Shown here in pieces: positions 35,301 to 45,919 of a stretch of 64,000 nt of DNA (the first letter of the stretch is position 1; each line of letters starts with the position of its first letter). Where the stretch lies: assembly GCF_032854445.1 (NCBI RefSeq), contig NC_088300.1:17985570-18049569 (forward strand), written 5' to 3'. The stretch is from Liolophura sinensis (Eukaryota > Mollusca > Polyplacophora > Chitonida > Chitonidae). Made by a program: the position numbers and the translations under genes. The notes under the pieces were generated by a model. That model was not told the DNA's origin, did not search any database, and saw only the letters and a list, made by a program, of their open reading frames with translations.

Positions 35301-36111
35301 GTTCTTGGAAAAATAGATCCAGACGATGTTGCGTTGCGGAAGTTGCCGTTATGTGGTCGATTTAATGAGGCCAGAATGGAATGATATTTTAAGCCAGTAG
35401 CAGGGTATACACCAGATACTAGGAGAATGTAGATTTAGCAGCTTACGTTGTTGTTCATCTACCGGAATTATTACATTATAGATAACATTATGTAACACGT
35501 GTTACACTATAGGTACGCCTGACCCAAGCATGTTTCTGATCATTACGTCAATGTGTCCATAATGTAACTCACCAGTATTAGATTAGACTGTCTTCTCAAA
35601 TCTGTTTTTGCCTCTTTCATCCGATCTTATCATAGGGGACTCGCTGGAAAGTTTAGAACACACTTTTTGTAGGCTATAGGTACCTATACAATCTTCTATT
35701 ATTCCTGTGAGAAAATATATAGTTGAGTAAAGCTGTGCATGGTCTGCGGGAAACCACATCGGTTTAGGCTACCAGACTAACCTATAAATCAGGGGAGGTT
35801 TTAAGCGAGTATGACCTCACAGGTCAAGAGGACTTTGTAACATACTTCGACCAGCTTAGATGACTAAACCCAAAGCGAGAACCCTGTCGGCCTCCAGCAG
35901 CAAATTCTGCCTTGAACAAATACTGCTCATCAGTAACCAGAATTCTACTTACACAAATATGTCAGTTCAGAAATGACTGAATTTTATTCAGTAATGAGCA
36001 CAAAATGAGTAATTGTTACCCATAGTATAATACAACATAATCATTAGCATATTGACCGCTTCGATGACCTAATGACCAGAGCGTCCGCTTCGATGTCAGT
36101 CATATCAAGGA
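32361..36111. other. Intergenic, no gene supported
   Basis: Several short ORFs, the longest a 128-codon minus-strand frame at 34111-34497, show no known domain or codon pattern that I recognise. No RNA gene or repeat array seen. Confidence 0.4.
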
Positions 36112-36290
36112 CTTTTTTTATTGATTGACTGGTCTTTTACGCCGTATTCAAGAATATTTTACTTATACGACGATGCCCAACTTTATGGCCAAAGTCTCTA
36201 AAAATGGAACTTGCTGCTACCTCGCCTGGCGCCCAGAACTGAGAGGCTAGAGCAAGGAAACTGGCTGGCTGACCCGGTGTCGGAATAATG
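36112..36290 (-). mobile_element. SINE-like element (truncated or rearranged)
   Basis: Plus-strand TTTTACGCCGTATTCAAGAA then TATTTTACTTATACGACGA is the reverse of the shared SINE tail. The body diverges after about 36180. Confidence 0.5.
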
Positions 36291-36515
36291 TGACTGGGTG
36301 AGGTGTCATGTCTGGTTTCTTCGGCATGATACTTCGGTGGCGGCAGCACTTTGGAGGCATGGACTCGGCCTGCCACAAGAAGACACAATATATGTTCACA
36401 CACCTAATGATGACGCGTCATATGACTGAAAAATTGCTGAGCACGACGTTAAACCCCAAGCATACATTCATACATACACACATACATACATACACACATA
36501 CACACATACGCACAT
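36277..36515 (+). repeat. Second dispersed repeat family, plus copy, with (CATA)n tail
   Basis: Starts near TGACCCGGTGTCGGAATAAT and ends ACGACGTTAAACCCCAAGCA, followed by a CATA/CACATA microsatellite (about 36463-36518). It aligns in inverse orientation with 38560-38785. Confidence 0.7.
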
Positions 36516-36518
36516 ACA

Positions 36519-37552
36519 TTACCTTATTAGTAGTTTTTGCTACCCATAATGTGATTAAGTTACATCACAGATAAAACGTTCTACCCATTAAGTAAAAATT
36601 ATTACATTACGGGATTTATTTACTCTACGGGCGTCTACAAAACTCTGCTTTGTAAGACGCATGGCTTAGTGCTTTTGCAGAGACAAACTGTAACAACTTA
36701 GGCTGTAAATAGCACGAAGGAATCAATGACAATAAACACAAGTTTTTATTTTCTTCTCATCCTATTCTCACTATGAAAGAAAAAGTCTATACATACACAG
36801 TTTTTTTCTGTTGCACGTAAATTATGATTAAGTCAAAAACGCGAAACAACGTTCTAGCTGCATGGCTGTCGGAGAGAGTAGGTGTGTTTACAATTCGCTT
36901 ATTTTGTATATGCTATTACTTTAATCAGTTCTTGATCGAGTTCGGTGATTTCCAGGATTATTTGAAAATACTTGAATAATCGAAAGATAATGATGTCAAG
37001 GTAACTAAGGAAGGTTTTGCAGGTGTATTACCATTTTTGTTCATTGGCGTAAATAGGAAGATCGAATAGGCAATAATCTTTGATTGGACACTGTGTAATA
37101 TGTGATGGGGTAAGGTGTTATATACCTAGCGTCTTTCGTACGATCCTTATGTGGTATGAATTTGCCAGCATAAAGATCGTCATTTTTCATGTGACCCTGG
37201 CCATATTCCGAAACGATGTCCAAAGCCCTTTCATGTCACAGTCTAAGAATGAAATAATCAGAATACGGAAAAGACAAATATGGAAACAACAGCAAAAATA
37301 ACCAGTGCTTGTCAAATGCGTCAGTTGTGTGTGCGAAATGGCCTCGTCAATTTTCACCCGGTTCGGTTTACCCGGCATACGGTCATTGACATTATCAGCC
37401 GTTGACTGCTGGAATCAACGCCCTTTTAGCACTTCCGTTTCTCGGAAATTTAGTGTATAAAATCTTTTTTTCTCTGCCAGCCTGCGATTTTTGGTGTACA
37501 GGTGCGTGCTTGTGTACATCCCCCCACACTCCCTGTTCACGGGGCAATAAGT
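36519..37552. other. Intergenic, nothing recognised
   Basis: No supported feature. Confidence 0.45.
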
Positions 37553-38060
37553 GATCGACGACCTCGTTTGCAAGTGAAGTATATACTGACCGACATCGTG
37601 CAAGTGAAGTATATACTGACCGATATTGTGCAAGTGAAGTATATACTGACCGACATCGTGCAAGTGAAGTATAGACTGACCGATATTGTGCAAGTGAAAT
37701 ATTTACTGACCGACATCGTGCAAGTGAAGTATAGACTGACCGATATTGTGCAAGTGAAGTATATACTGACCGACATCGTGCAAGTGAAGTATAGACTGAC
37801 CGACATCGTGCAAGTGAAGTATAGACTGACCGATATTGTGCAAGTGAAGTATATACTGACCTACATCGTGCAAGTGAAGTATAGACTGACCGACATCGTG
37901 CAAGTGAAGTATAGACTGACCGATATTGTGCAAGTGAAGTATATACTGACCGACATCGTGTAAGTGAAGTATAGACTGACCGATATTGTGCAAGTGAAGT
38001 ATATACTGACCGACATCGTGTAAGTGAAGTATATACTGACCGACATCGTGTAAGTGAAGT
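37553..38060 (+). repeat. 30-bp minisatellite, 16 full units
   Basis: From 37571 each 30-bp unit reads CAAGTGAAGTATATACTGAC then CGACATCGTG. The main variants are ATAT versus ATAG before ACTGAC, and CGACATC versus CGATATT. Variants alternate, and 37751-37840 and 37841-37930 form a three-unit (90-bp) higher-order repeat. The period is divisible by three, so long ORFs on both strands are artefacts. Confidence 0.97.
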
Positions 38061-38559
38061 GTTTTTAAGTATTAAGTCAAACAATCGATCAAAATGCTTT
38101 GCCAAGTTTTGCTAATAGCAAATGCCGCATAAGATCACAAATGTATGTACGGACAGCTATATGGTTGTGTATAGGTTCCAGATCATACTGTCACGCACCC
38201 CACTCCATCACCTCCTCACAAACTGAGCATAGCTCCGCTGTTTAAATTATTTTGGCCCAGTGTGTGAGCTTATAAGGTGAAACATATTGCTTAACTGAAG
38301 ATTCGTAATTAATAAGGATTAGAAACAATGATTTGTAAAATCCATCTCATATTTTGAAATTATCGAAAAAAGTGCTATAATATATTATATATACACTTAT
38401 ATAGGCCTACTGAGAAGATAAAGCTAATGACAACAGCATCCAAATTAAAAGGTTGTGAACCTCAAATTAGATTTTATGTTTGAATTGAAATGAAAAGATT
38501 TATTCGCCATACTTATAAAACATAAACATATATTGTTGCCAGAGTCTCTTACTAATGTG
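38061..38559. other. Intergenic, nothing recognised
   Basis: AT-rich spacer with no supported feature. Confidence 0.45.
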
Positions 38560-38785
38560 TGAATGTGTGAATGAATGAATGTATGCTTGGGGTTTAACGT
38601 CGTACTTAACAATTTTTCATTTACATGACGACGAGGAGTGATTGTGTGTGTACATATACTTTGTTTTCTTGTGGCAGGGCAAGTCCATGCCGCCAAAGCG
38701 CTGCCGCCACTGCAGTATTATGACCAAGATACCTTCCATGACACCCCACCCAGTCACATTATGCTGAAACCGGGTCAACCAGTCC
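38560..38785 (-). repeat. Second dispersed repeat family, minus copy
   Basis: The reverse complement reads TGACCCGGTTTCAGCATAAT, GTGACTGGGTGGGGTGTCAT, TGGCGGCAGCGCTTTGG, ACGACGTTAAACCCCAAGCA, CATTCATTC. It shares order and sequence with the copy at 36277-36515. It is probably a SINE- or MITE-type element; class is unresolved because the 5' end is unclear. Confidence 0.7.
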
Positions 38786-39954
38786 TGTTACTTTGCTCTA
38801 ACCTTTGCTAAAACAAGTATCATGTTTAAAATCTTTGGTATGACCAGTCCCGGGTTTGATCCCAGGGTCTCTGCCGACTTCGAGGCAGACATTAAGCTAT
38901 CGAAGCGGTCTACAAATGTATGGAATACAAACTTAAATTGTTTGTAGTATCGGGGTATAGCCCCCAAAGCCTTTCTACATTGTAGAAAGCTTGTGTTTAT
39001 ATTTGACATACATACATCTGATCATTGTGTTAAGGAGAGCAAACCTTATATTCACTAACGCTTAACCAGAGCTTTGAAGTGGAGATGACTTATTTTTAGG
39101 GATCTTTATAACATGCAGATTTTGTCTTGACACTGTGTAATATTTATTCTTAATTGCTGATTGCATAAATCCTTTTAAAGTCTGCCATATACAACTAATG
39201 AAATTAATGAATGAACGAATGGCTGAATATATAAATATATATACACGAATGCGTATATACGCTTGTGAGAAAGAAAAGATGGCTGATTTCTGAATGGTCG
39301 ATGAATTGATTGATGGACGGATTGACGGATGGAATGATTGGACTACAGATAAGATCCATCCTCCATTCCGACGGAAGAGATGAGAGGTGTAACAGATAAA
39401 GGTTGTGGAATATTCCTTCAGCGGAAGACGTGTCCAGTTTTCATTATTAGGTTTCGACAAAATATTACTCGAACGTCCAAAGTGTTGTGCCATTGATGGA
39501 AATGGAAAAGTGAGTTGCTGAATAAAGACGTCCATTAAATAAATTACTTCAGGGACCGCCAAATATCAGGAGACTCCTGTATACTCTATGGGGAGGATTG
39601 GCTGGGGTGGAGTGGCGTGGATTGACTAATAGAGTATGTGACACGCCGGTTCAGACATCTTCCCCGGAAATCATACTGAACATAGGTACCCTTGAGCAGG
39701 TGAATGGTGGCACCCCCACCTATCACCCCACCAACAGGTCAGGGACGGATTACCGTGAACTCACCGGGATAACCAAATTTTGTATACTTTTGAAAGACAT
39801 AATATATACAACAACAGAAAGTGACTGGTGAGCCTGAATGGAGTAGATGCTAAAATAAGACCATAATTTCCTTCTGGGTGGCGCCGTAGTGATCAGGGTC
39901 GAGGGGTTGTCTTCGGTGTACGTCTGATGTGGTAGAAAGGGGTGAGTTCTAAGG
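38786..39954. other. Intergenic, no gene supported
   Basis: A 166-codon minus-strand ORF (39062-39562) crosses simple (GATG/GATT)-type sequence near 39300 and has no recognisable domain. I do not call it. Confidence 0.4.
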
Positions 39955-42180
39955 CACTAGCATATCAAAAAGTCTAGTGGTAGAGGTCAGTTACAGTAGA
40001 TAAAGCTCTAAAAGGCTAATTGTAAGGGCGGGTGAAGGCAATCATACTTGAAAGAGGCTTGTGGTAGAGACAGATGAGAGCTGATACACCTGAAAGAATC
40101 TAGTGGTAGAGACAGATGAGAGCAGATACACCTAAAAGAGACTAGTGGTAGAGACAGATGAGAGCAGATACACCTGAAAGAGGCTTGAGGTAGGGACAGA
40201 TGCACCTGAAAGAGGCTAGTGGTAGGAACTAATGAGAACACATGCACCTGAAAGAGGCTAGTGGTAGGGACAGATGAGAGGAGATACACCTAAAACAGAC
40301 GAGTGGTAGAGACTGATAAGACCAGATACACCTGAAAGAGGCTTGTGGTAGGGACAGATGCACCTGAAAGAGACTAGTGGTGGGCACTAATGAGAACACA
40401 TGCACCTGAAAGAGGCTAGTGGTTAGGACAGATGAGAGCAGATACACCTGAAAGAGGCTTGTGGTAGAGACTGATGAGAGCAGATAAACCTGAAAGAGGC
40501 TAGTGTTTGGGACTGATGAGAGCAGATACACCTGAAAGAGACTAGCGGTAGGGACTGGTGAGAGGAGATACACATGAAAGAGATAAGTGGGAGAGACTGA
40601 GGAGAGGAGATGCAACTGAAAGAGGCTTGTGGTAGGGACTGATGAGAGGAGATGCAACCGAAAGAGACTTGTGGTGGGGATTGATTAGAGCAGATACACC
40701 TGAAAGAGACTAGTGGTAGAGACTGATGAGAGCAGATATACCTGAAGGAGACTAGCGGTAGGGGCTGGTGAAAGCAGATATACCTGAAAGACGCGAATGG
40801 TAGAGACTAATGAGAGCAGATACACCTGAAAGAGGCTTGTGGTAGGGACAGGTGAGAGCAGATACGCCTGAAAGAGGCTTGTGCTAGAGACAGATGAGAG
40901 CAGATACACCTGAAAGAGGCTTGTGGTAGGGACTAATGAGAGCAGATACAGCTGAAGGGGGTTTGTGGTAGAAATTGATAAGAGGAGATACACATGAAAG
41001 AGACAAGTGGTAGAGACTGATGAGAGAAGATACACTTGAAAGAGGCTCGCGGTAGGGAGAGCAGATGTACCTGAAAGAGGCGTGTGGTGGGGACTGATGA
41101 AAGGAGGTACACATGAAAGAGACTTGTGGTAGGGACTGATGAGAGCAGAAAACCTGAAGGTGGCTAGCGGTAGGGGCTGATGAGAGGAGATACGCCTGAA
41201 AGATGCTCGTGGTTGGGACTGATAAGAACAGATACACATGAAAGAGACTAGCGGTAGGGTTTGATAAGAGGAGATACACCTGAAAGAGGCTCGTGGTGTG
41301 GACTGATGAGAACAGATGCACCTGAAGGAGGCTAGTGACAGAGAGAGATGAGACGAGATACACCTGAAAGAGGCTTGTGGTGGGAACTGATGAAAGGCGG
41401 TACACATGAAAGAGACTAGCGGTAGGGACTGATGACAGGAGATACACCTGGAAGAGGCTCGTGGTGGGGACTGATGAGAACAGTTACACCTGAAGGAGGC
41501 TAGCGGTAGGGACTGATGAAAGGAGGTACATATGAAAGAGATTAGTGGTAGGGACTGATGAGAGCAGAAAACCTGAAGGAGGCTAGCGGTAGAGACTGAT
41601 GAGAGCAGATATACCTGAAAGAGGCGTGTGGGGGGGACTGATGAAAGGAGGTACACATGAAAGAGACTTGTGGTATGGACTGATGAGAGCAGGAAACCTG
41701 AAGGTGGCCAGCGGTAGGGACTGATTAGAGCAGATACACATTAAAGAGGCTCGTGGTGGGGACTGATGAGAACAGATACACATGATAGGGACTAGTGGTA
41801 GAGACTGATGGGAGCAGATATACCTGAAAGAGGATGGTAGAGACTGATGAGAGCAGATATACCTGAAGGAGGCTATCGGTAGAGACTGATGAGAGCAGAT
41901 ATACCTGAAGGAGGCTAGCGGTAGGGACTGATGAGAGCAGATGCACCGGAAAGGGGCTTGTGGTGGGGACTGATGAGAGGAGATACACATGAAAGAGACT
42001 TCTGCTGGGGACTGATGAGAGCAGATACACCTGAAAGAGACTAGCGATAGAGACTGATGAGAGTAGAGATACATGAAAGAGGCTTGAGGTAAAGACAGAT
42101 GAGAGCACAAACACATGAAAGAGACGAGTGGTAGAGACTGATGAGAGCAGATACACCTGAAAGTGATTTTTCGGTTGGGT
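39955..42180 (+). repeat. 42-bp minisatellite, about 50 units
   Basis: Consensus CACCTGAAAGAGGCTAGTGG, TAGAGACTGATGAGAGCAGA, TA. Period 42 (for example GAGAGC at 40812 and 40854), with scattered deletions such as near 41835. Edges are decayed on both sides. As 42 is 14 codons, minus-strand frames of up to 323 codons stay open by periodicity; they have no starts or domains that argue for a gene. Confidence 0.95.
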
Positions 42181-45100
42181 TGATAACTTCAAAGGCGCAT
42201 GAGGTGAAGAAAGAGTATGTACACCTGACAGAAGCCAGAAGGTAAAGTAGAGATGTTACCAGAGGGGTAGGGAGCGGGGTGATGCGACACGGGGGGGGAT
42301 AGGTAGTTAGACCCTAGCAGAGCACACAAATCCTCTCCAGTTGTCAGTGGTTTCACGCCAGCCTCCCCAAACCCGGAGAAACAAGTATCGGCAAACTCCT
42401 ACACAGATGCTGAATAGGCCCACTTCGATTCGTTTTATTGCAAATATCTAGGTTATCGAAAAATCCCAATGGTAAAATTTTTTTCGGTAGTCCGTGTAAA
42501 GAAGCCTGGGTGCTGGATAGAATGCGACCGGGTTTGAGGTTGAGAGACAAAAGTAAACGGAGAGAACGTCAATTGGAAGGCCAGGATCTGTGTGGTCTTT
42601 GTATGGGGAAATGCTGGACGGAGAGTCCCTTGTTCTACTTCAACTCACCATTCGCTCAGATCCTCCGGATAAATCAATAGTGGAGAAATGAAATTTGTTC
42701 AGTGTTTTGCCTCCCCGGCATGGCCTTTTTAGGAGCCTTTCAGAATGGGATCCTTGAAAGTAACACGAAACATTCTAATCTTTGTGATCGACAATGTCCT
42801 TAAAGCAACTCCAGTAACTGGGTAAAATCCCACTCGCTGGGGTACCACGAACTTTGCGGATCAACAGTACAAGAGGCGATTATAGCACACTGACGTTTTT
42901 CAATTGGCCATTAACAATAGTCTTTCAGACATCCCTGCAACAGGAACACAAAATAAAGAAAACTGGATAAAAATCATTGAATTATCAATCAAGAACAACT
43001 TAAACACACACTTCTGTCAAGTTACTTCAAATTTATTCACTGAACAGTTTGAATGAATTGCATTAGTTGTTGAATAAATTAGCAAAATAAAACAAGTGCA
43101 TCAAATAAGTGAAGTTAACGCAATGAATGCATTCAATTTTTAACCGTCTTGAATGAAACCGATCAATGTGATAGAGTATTGCATATGACAAGGAAGACAA
43201 AATGCAAGTATATAATGAATTAAATGTGAATATCATTCTCAAAGGATATAAATTAAAAATTATCTGTCCAAGAAAATGTGCCGTGATGAAATATGTACAG
43301 TTTTGGATGGTTGACAAACCTGGCAAAAATTACAGTGCTCTGACAACCAATGTAATGAAATACATTTTCATAAACGAATATTCAACAAACATGACTTCCT
43401 ACCCGGTACACTAGTACTCCCATCGGTCGGCACAGTAAAACTTTGGTAAAGAGCAACCGGGCATTTCTAACCGTTTATAACAAGAAATATTGAGCAAAGC
43501 CGTTTTTGAAATGTCCGCCCGATTGTAACAGTTATATATCTCTTGATAGAATTGGCTTTTCACTTAAACAGGATCATAATGTTTACATCTTAGATTCAAA
43601 ATAACATGTACAGATAATGTATTTATAGCGATTGTACTTCCAAGGAACTAACTTTTGAAAACTGAGCCGCACACCTGTTAATCAACTGAGTCTTCTGTCT
43701 TATCAAGCACAGAACAGAGACAGCGATGTCATGATCGGTGTGGTCTCACTCCAGAAAGCGTCAGTATAAAAAGGTCTATTTTTCGAAATGTTACACGGAA
43801 ATAAAAGTTAAAAATTTAGTAAGCATCTGTAGGAAGACAACCTGAAAAGTGTCTATGAAAATACCTTTACTGAAACAATGCAGTCAAATTTTTTGATTGT
43901 AAAGTGAGCTTCATGGGTCATATTAATGACGTCAGTGACGTCACATCCAAGTCTAATGTAGGTATTTAATGTCAGATTAGCTTTTCATGCACAGGCACAC
44001 ATTACACGAGAAAATGAAAGTAAGGAATTCATGTGTTCTTGCCAGTTTTGAATAGTCTCCTTGTGACTGTTACGTTTTTTTTTTTCGTTGTCTTACTTTA
44101 AAACCATTGCTTTGATGTGGAATTCCACGTGCGGTGAAGTTATAGCGCTGCGCCCCGTATATGGTAGTTGCTTGAATGATTAATAACAGTTTCATTTTCA
44201 GATGTTAAGAGTTTTGAACTCCAACTTCAGCATGATACGGGGAAAAATTTTATATTCAAAAATAAACATTTCCTTGTAAACGCTGGTAATTATCGCAAAA
44301 TTCTCGTTTTTCCATAAGAAGTCAAAGCACAAAATTTAGTTGATTTTTAGGTGTATCTGCTCTTTATTTGAATAGTTAGGTCATGTGAACAAACTTAAAT
44401 GTGCTATTTGCAATAATAATAATAATCGACTTCAGTCTTCCAAGAACTATATAGCATACAGAAATGTAATTTTACAGAATTTGAAACGTAACATATCACC
44501 GCTCATTGTCACTGGACTAGGTTTAAGGGGCGTTGAAAAGAGAGAAGTACATTTCAAGACCAACTTCAGGGCCAGCCACCGGAATTTGTTTTGTAACCAT
44601 TATTGCTTCAGGTAAAAAAACAATAGTCAGTAATGAGCTGCTTTCCTAGCCAATTACGACTTTTCACGGCAAGCGAAATTAGAACTTACCGTTAACACTC
44701 TTTGGGTGAAAAAATACCATGATCAAAGATTCTGTTTGGGTTTATTTTGGGGAACCGATTCTATTTTTGAAAGTCGTAGTAAATTATTCACAGCTCTGTT
44801 CGTTAACTGTTCCAAGCAGGGAGAGTCGTCAGGGTGGCCTGGAATGCAGTGAACAGGCCATTGTATTGACAGACCTTGTAGAGACATTGGCACTCGATAG
44901 ACCATTCACACAGTGTAACACCCCTTCCCTCCTTCCCTCCCCCCAGTTCAGATCTTGTTTCATTTACACCAGCAAATAGTGTAAGCAGACTATCACCAGT
45001 GGTATGTTTTGATGATGAGACGACAATAGTCTAGGTGTTGACCATACGGCAGTGTGGCCAGGTAATCAAATCAAAGTCATTAGGCAAATGAAAGAAAATA

Positions 45101-45737
45101 TACAGATGGAATGAGTGCAGGTGTGAGGGCGTTAATCACAGAGCATGGGTCGAACCATGAAGCGGTGACAATCTATGTACGTCTGGTCAAGTGCTGATGA
45201 AAAATACCATATATCTACGAGCGACCGAGGAGGCTTACAAAAGTAACGTCATCAAAATATGACAGAGGCATTTCCTCCACTGAATTAAGAAGGCCTCGTG
45301 ATTTTATAGACCACTGTGTGTCTCAAACACATTCATTCAGGCTTCTGCCATGTCAGAACCGTCCATCACACTGATAACTTCCTCTATATCTGTCTTTGTA
45401 TAGACAAAGACTGAGCACAAAATATTATACTTGACCTACGATGCCACACTCCATGCTCAGCGAGCGTCCACCCTTTGGAATTCAAGTCTCACACGGTGAG
45501 ATATGGCTAGACTTTCGTGGACCACGTAACAAAGTGTCTCCGTCATGCCGTGAATTTCTTTTCAGACATCCTCAGTAGTGCGCCGCAGTGACATTTGTCA
45601 CCTGACAAACTGTGGAATGGCCACTGTTTCCAGAGGGATAATTTCCAAAAAAATGTTTTATTATATAGTTGGGACAAATTGTTATTTTTCAGCGGTAAAT
45701 ATACCAGTATACCATGAAGAAGCACCGTCCGTCAAGT
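42181..45737. other. Noncoding; may include 3' UTR of the minus-strand receptor gene
   Basis: No coding signal. Pyrimidine-rich tract at about 44920-44943. The receptor's 3' UTR should run leftward from 45737, but I cannot place its end; TTTATT (AATAAA on the minus strand) occurs at several places. Confidence 0.4.
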
Positions 45738-45919
45738 TTATTGAGATCGCCCTCTGGAGCCGCACCCACTGGTGTAAGCAGACGGCCCCCTGCCCCGGGG
45801 TTCGTGCCGCCGGAAACACCGACACGTCAGAATCCGCCAGAAGGTCCGCCGGAAGTTAGCGTTGCACATGGCGTAGCACACGGGGTTCACAGTACTGTTA
45901 ATGTAGCACAACCAGTAAC
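45738..45919 (-). CDS. Muscarinic acetylcholine receptor, last coding exon (TM7, helix 8, tail)
   Basis: A minus-strand exon of 182 nt: acceptor TCTCATTTACAG just right of 45919, two bases finishing a Gly codon, then 59 codons and TAA at 45738-45740. It begins [20 protein letters not shown] and continues [15 protein letters not shown]. WLCYxNSTxNPxCYAxCN is characteristic of muscarinic (G-protein-coupled, acetylcholine-binding) receptors and differs from other aminergic receptors. NPVCY is the NPxxY switch; the LTCRC cysteines after helix 8 are candidate palmitoylation sites. The short tail is rich in Arg and Gly. The rest of the receptor (TM1-TM6) must lie to the right on this strand. I found no such exon by 64 kb, so the preceding intron is probably long, though a short exon could have been missed. 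Confidence 0.88.

Noticed and set aside
37571..38060. CRISPR array
   Set aside because: Units are contiguous without unique spacers, and the genome is animal; it is a minisatellite.
37395..38105. ORFs of up to 236 codons in the 30-bp array
   Set aside because: Open on both strands only because of the 30-bp period; no independent coding evidence.
39062..39562. 166-codon minus-strand ORF
   Set aside because: Runs through simple GATG/GATT-type sequence and has no domain or splice context.
40008..42192. Minus-strand ORFs of 142-323 codons
   Set aside because: Overlapping frames of the 42-bp minisatellite; the frame changes at indels and there is no domain.
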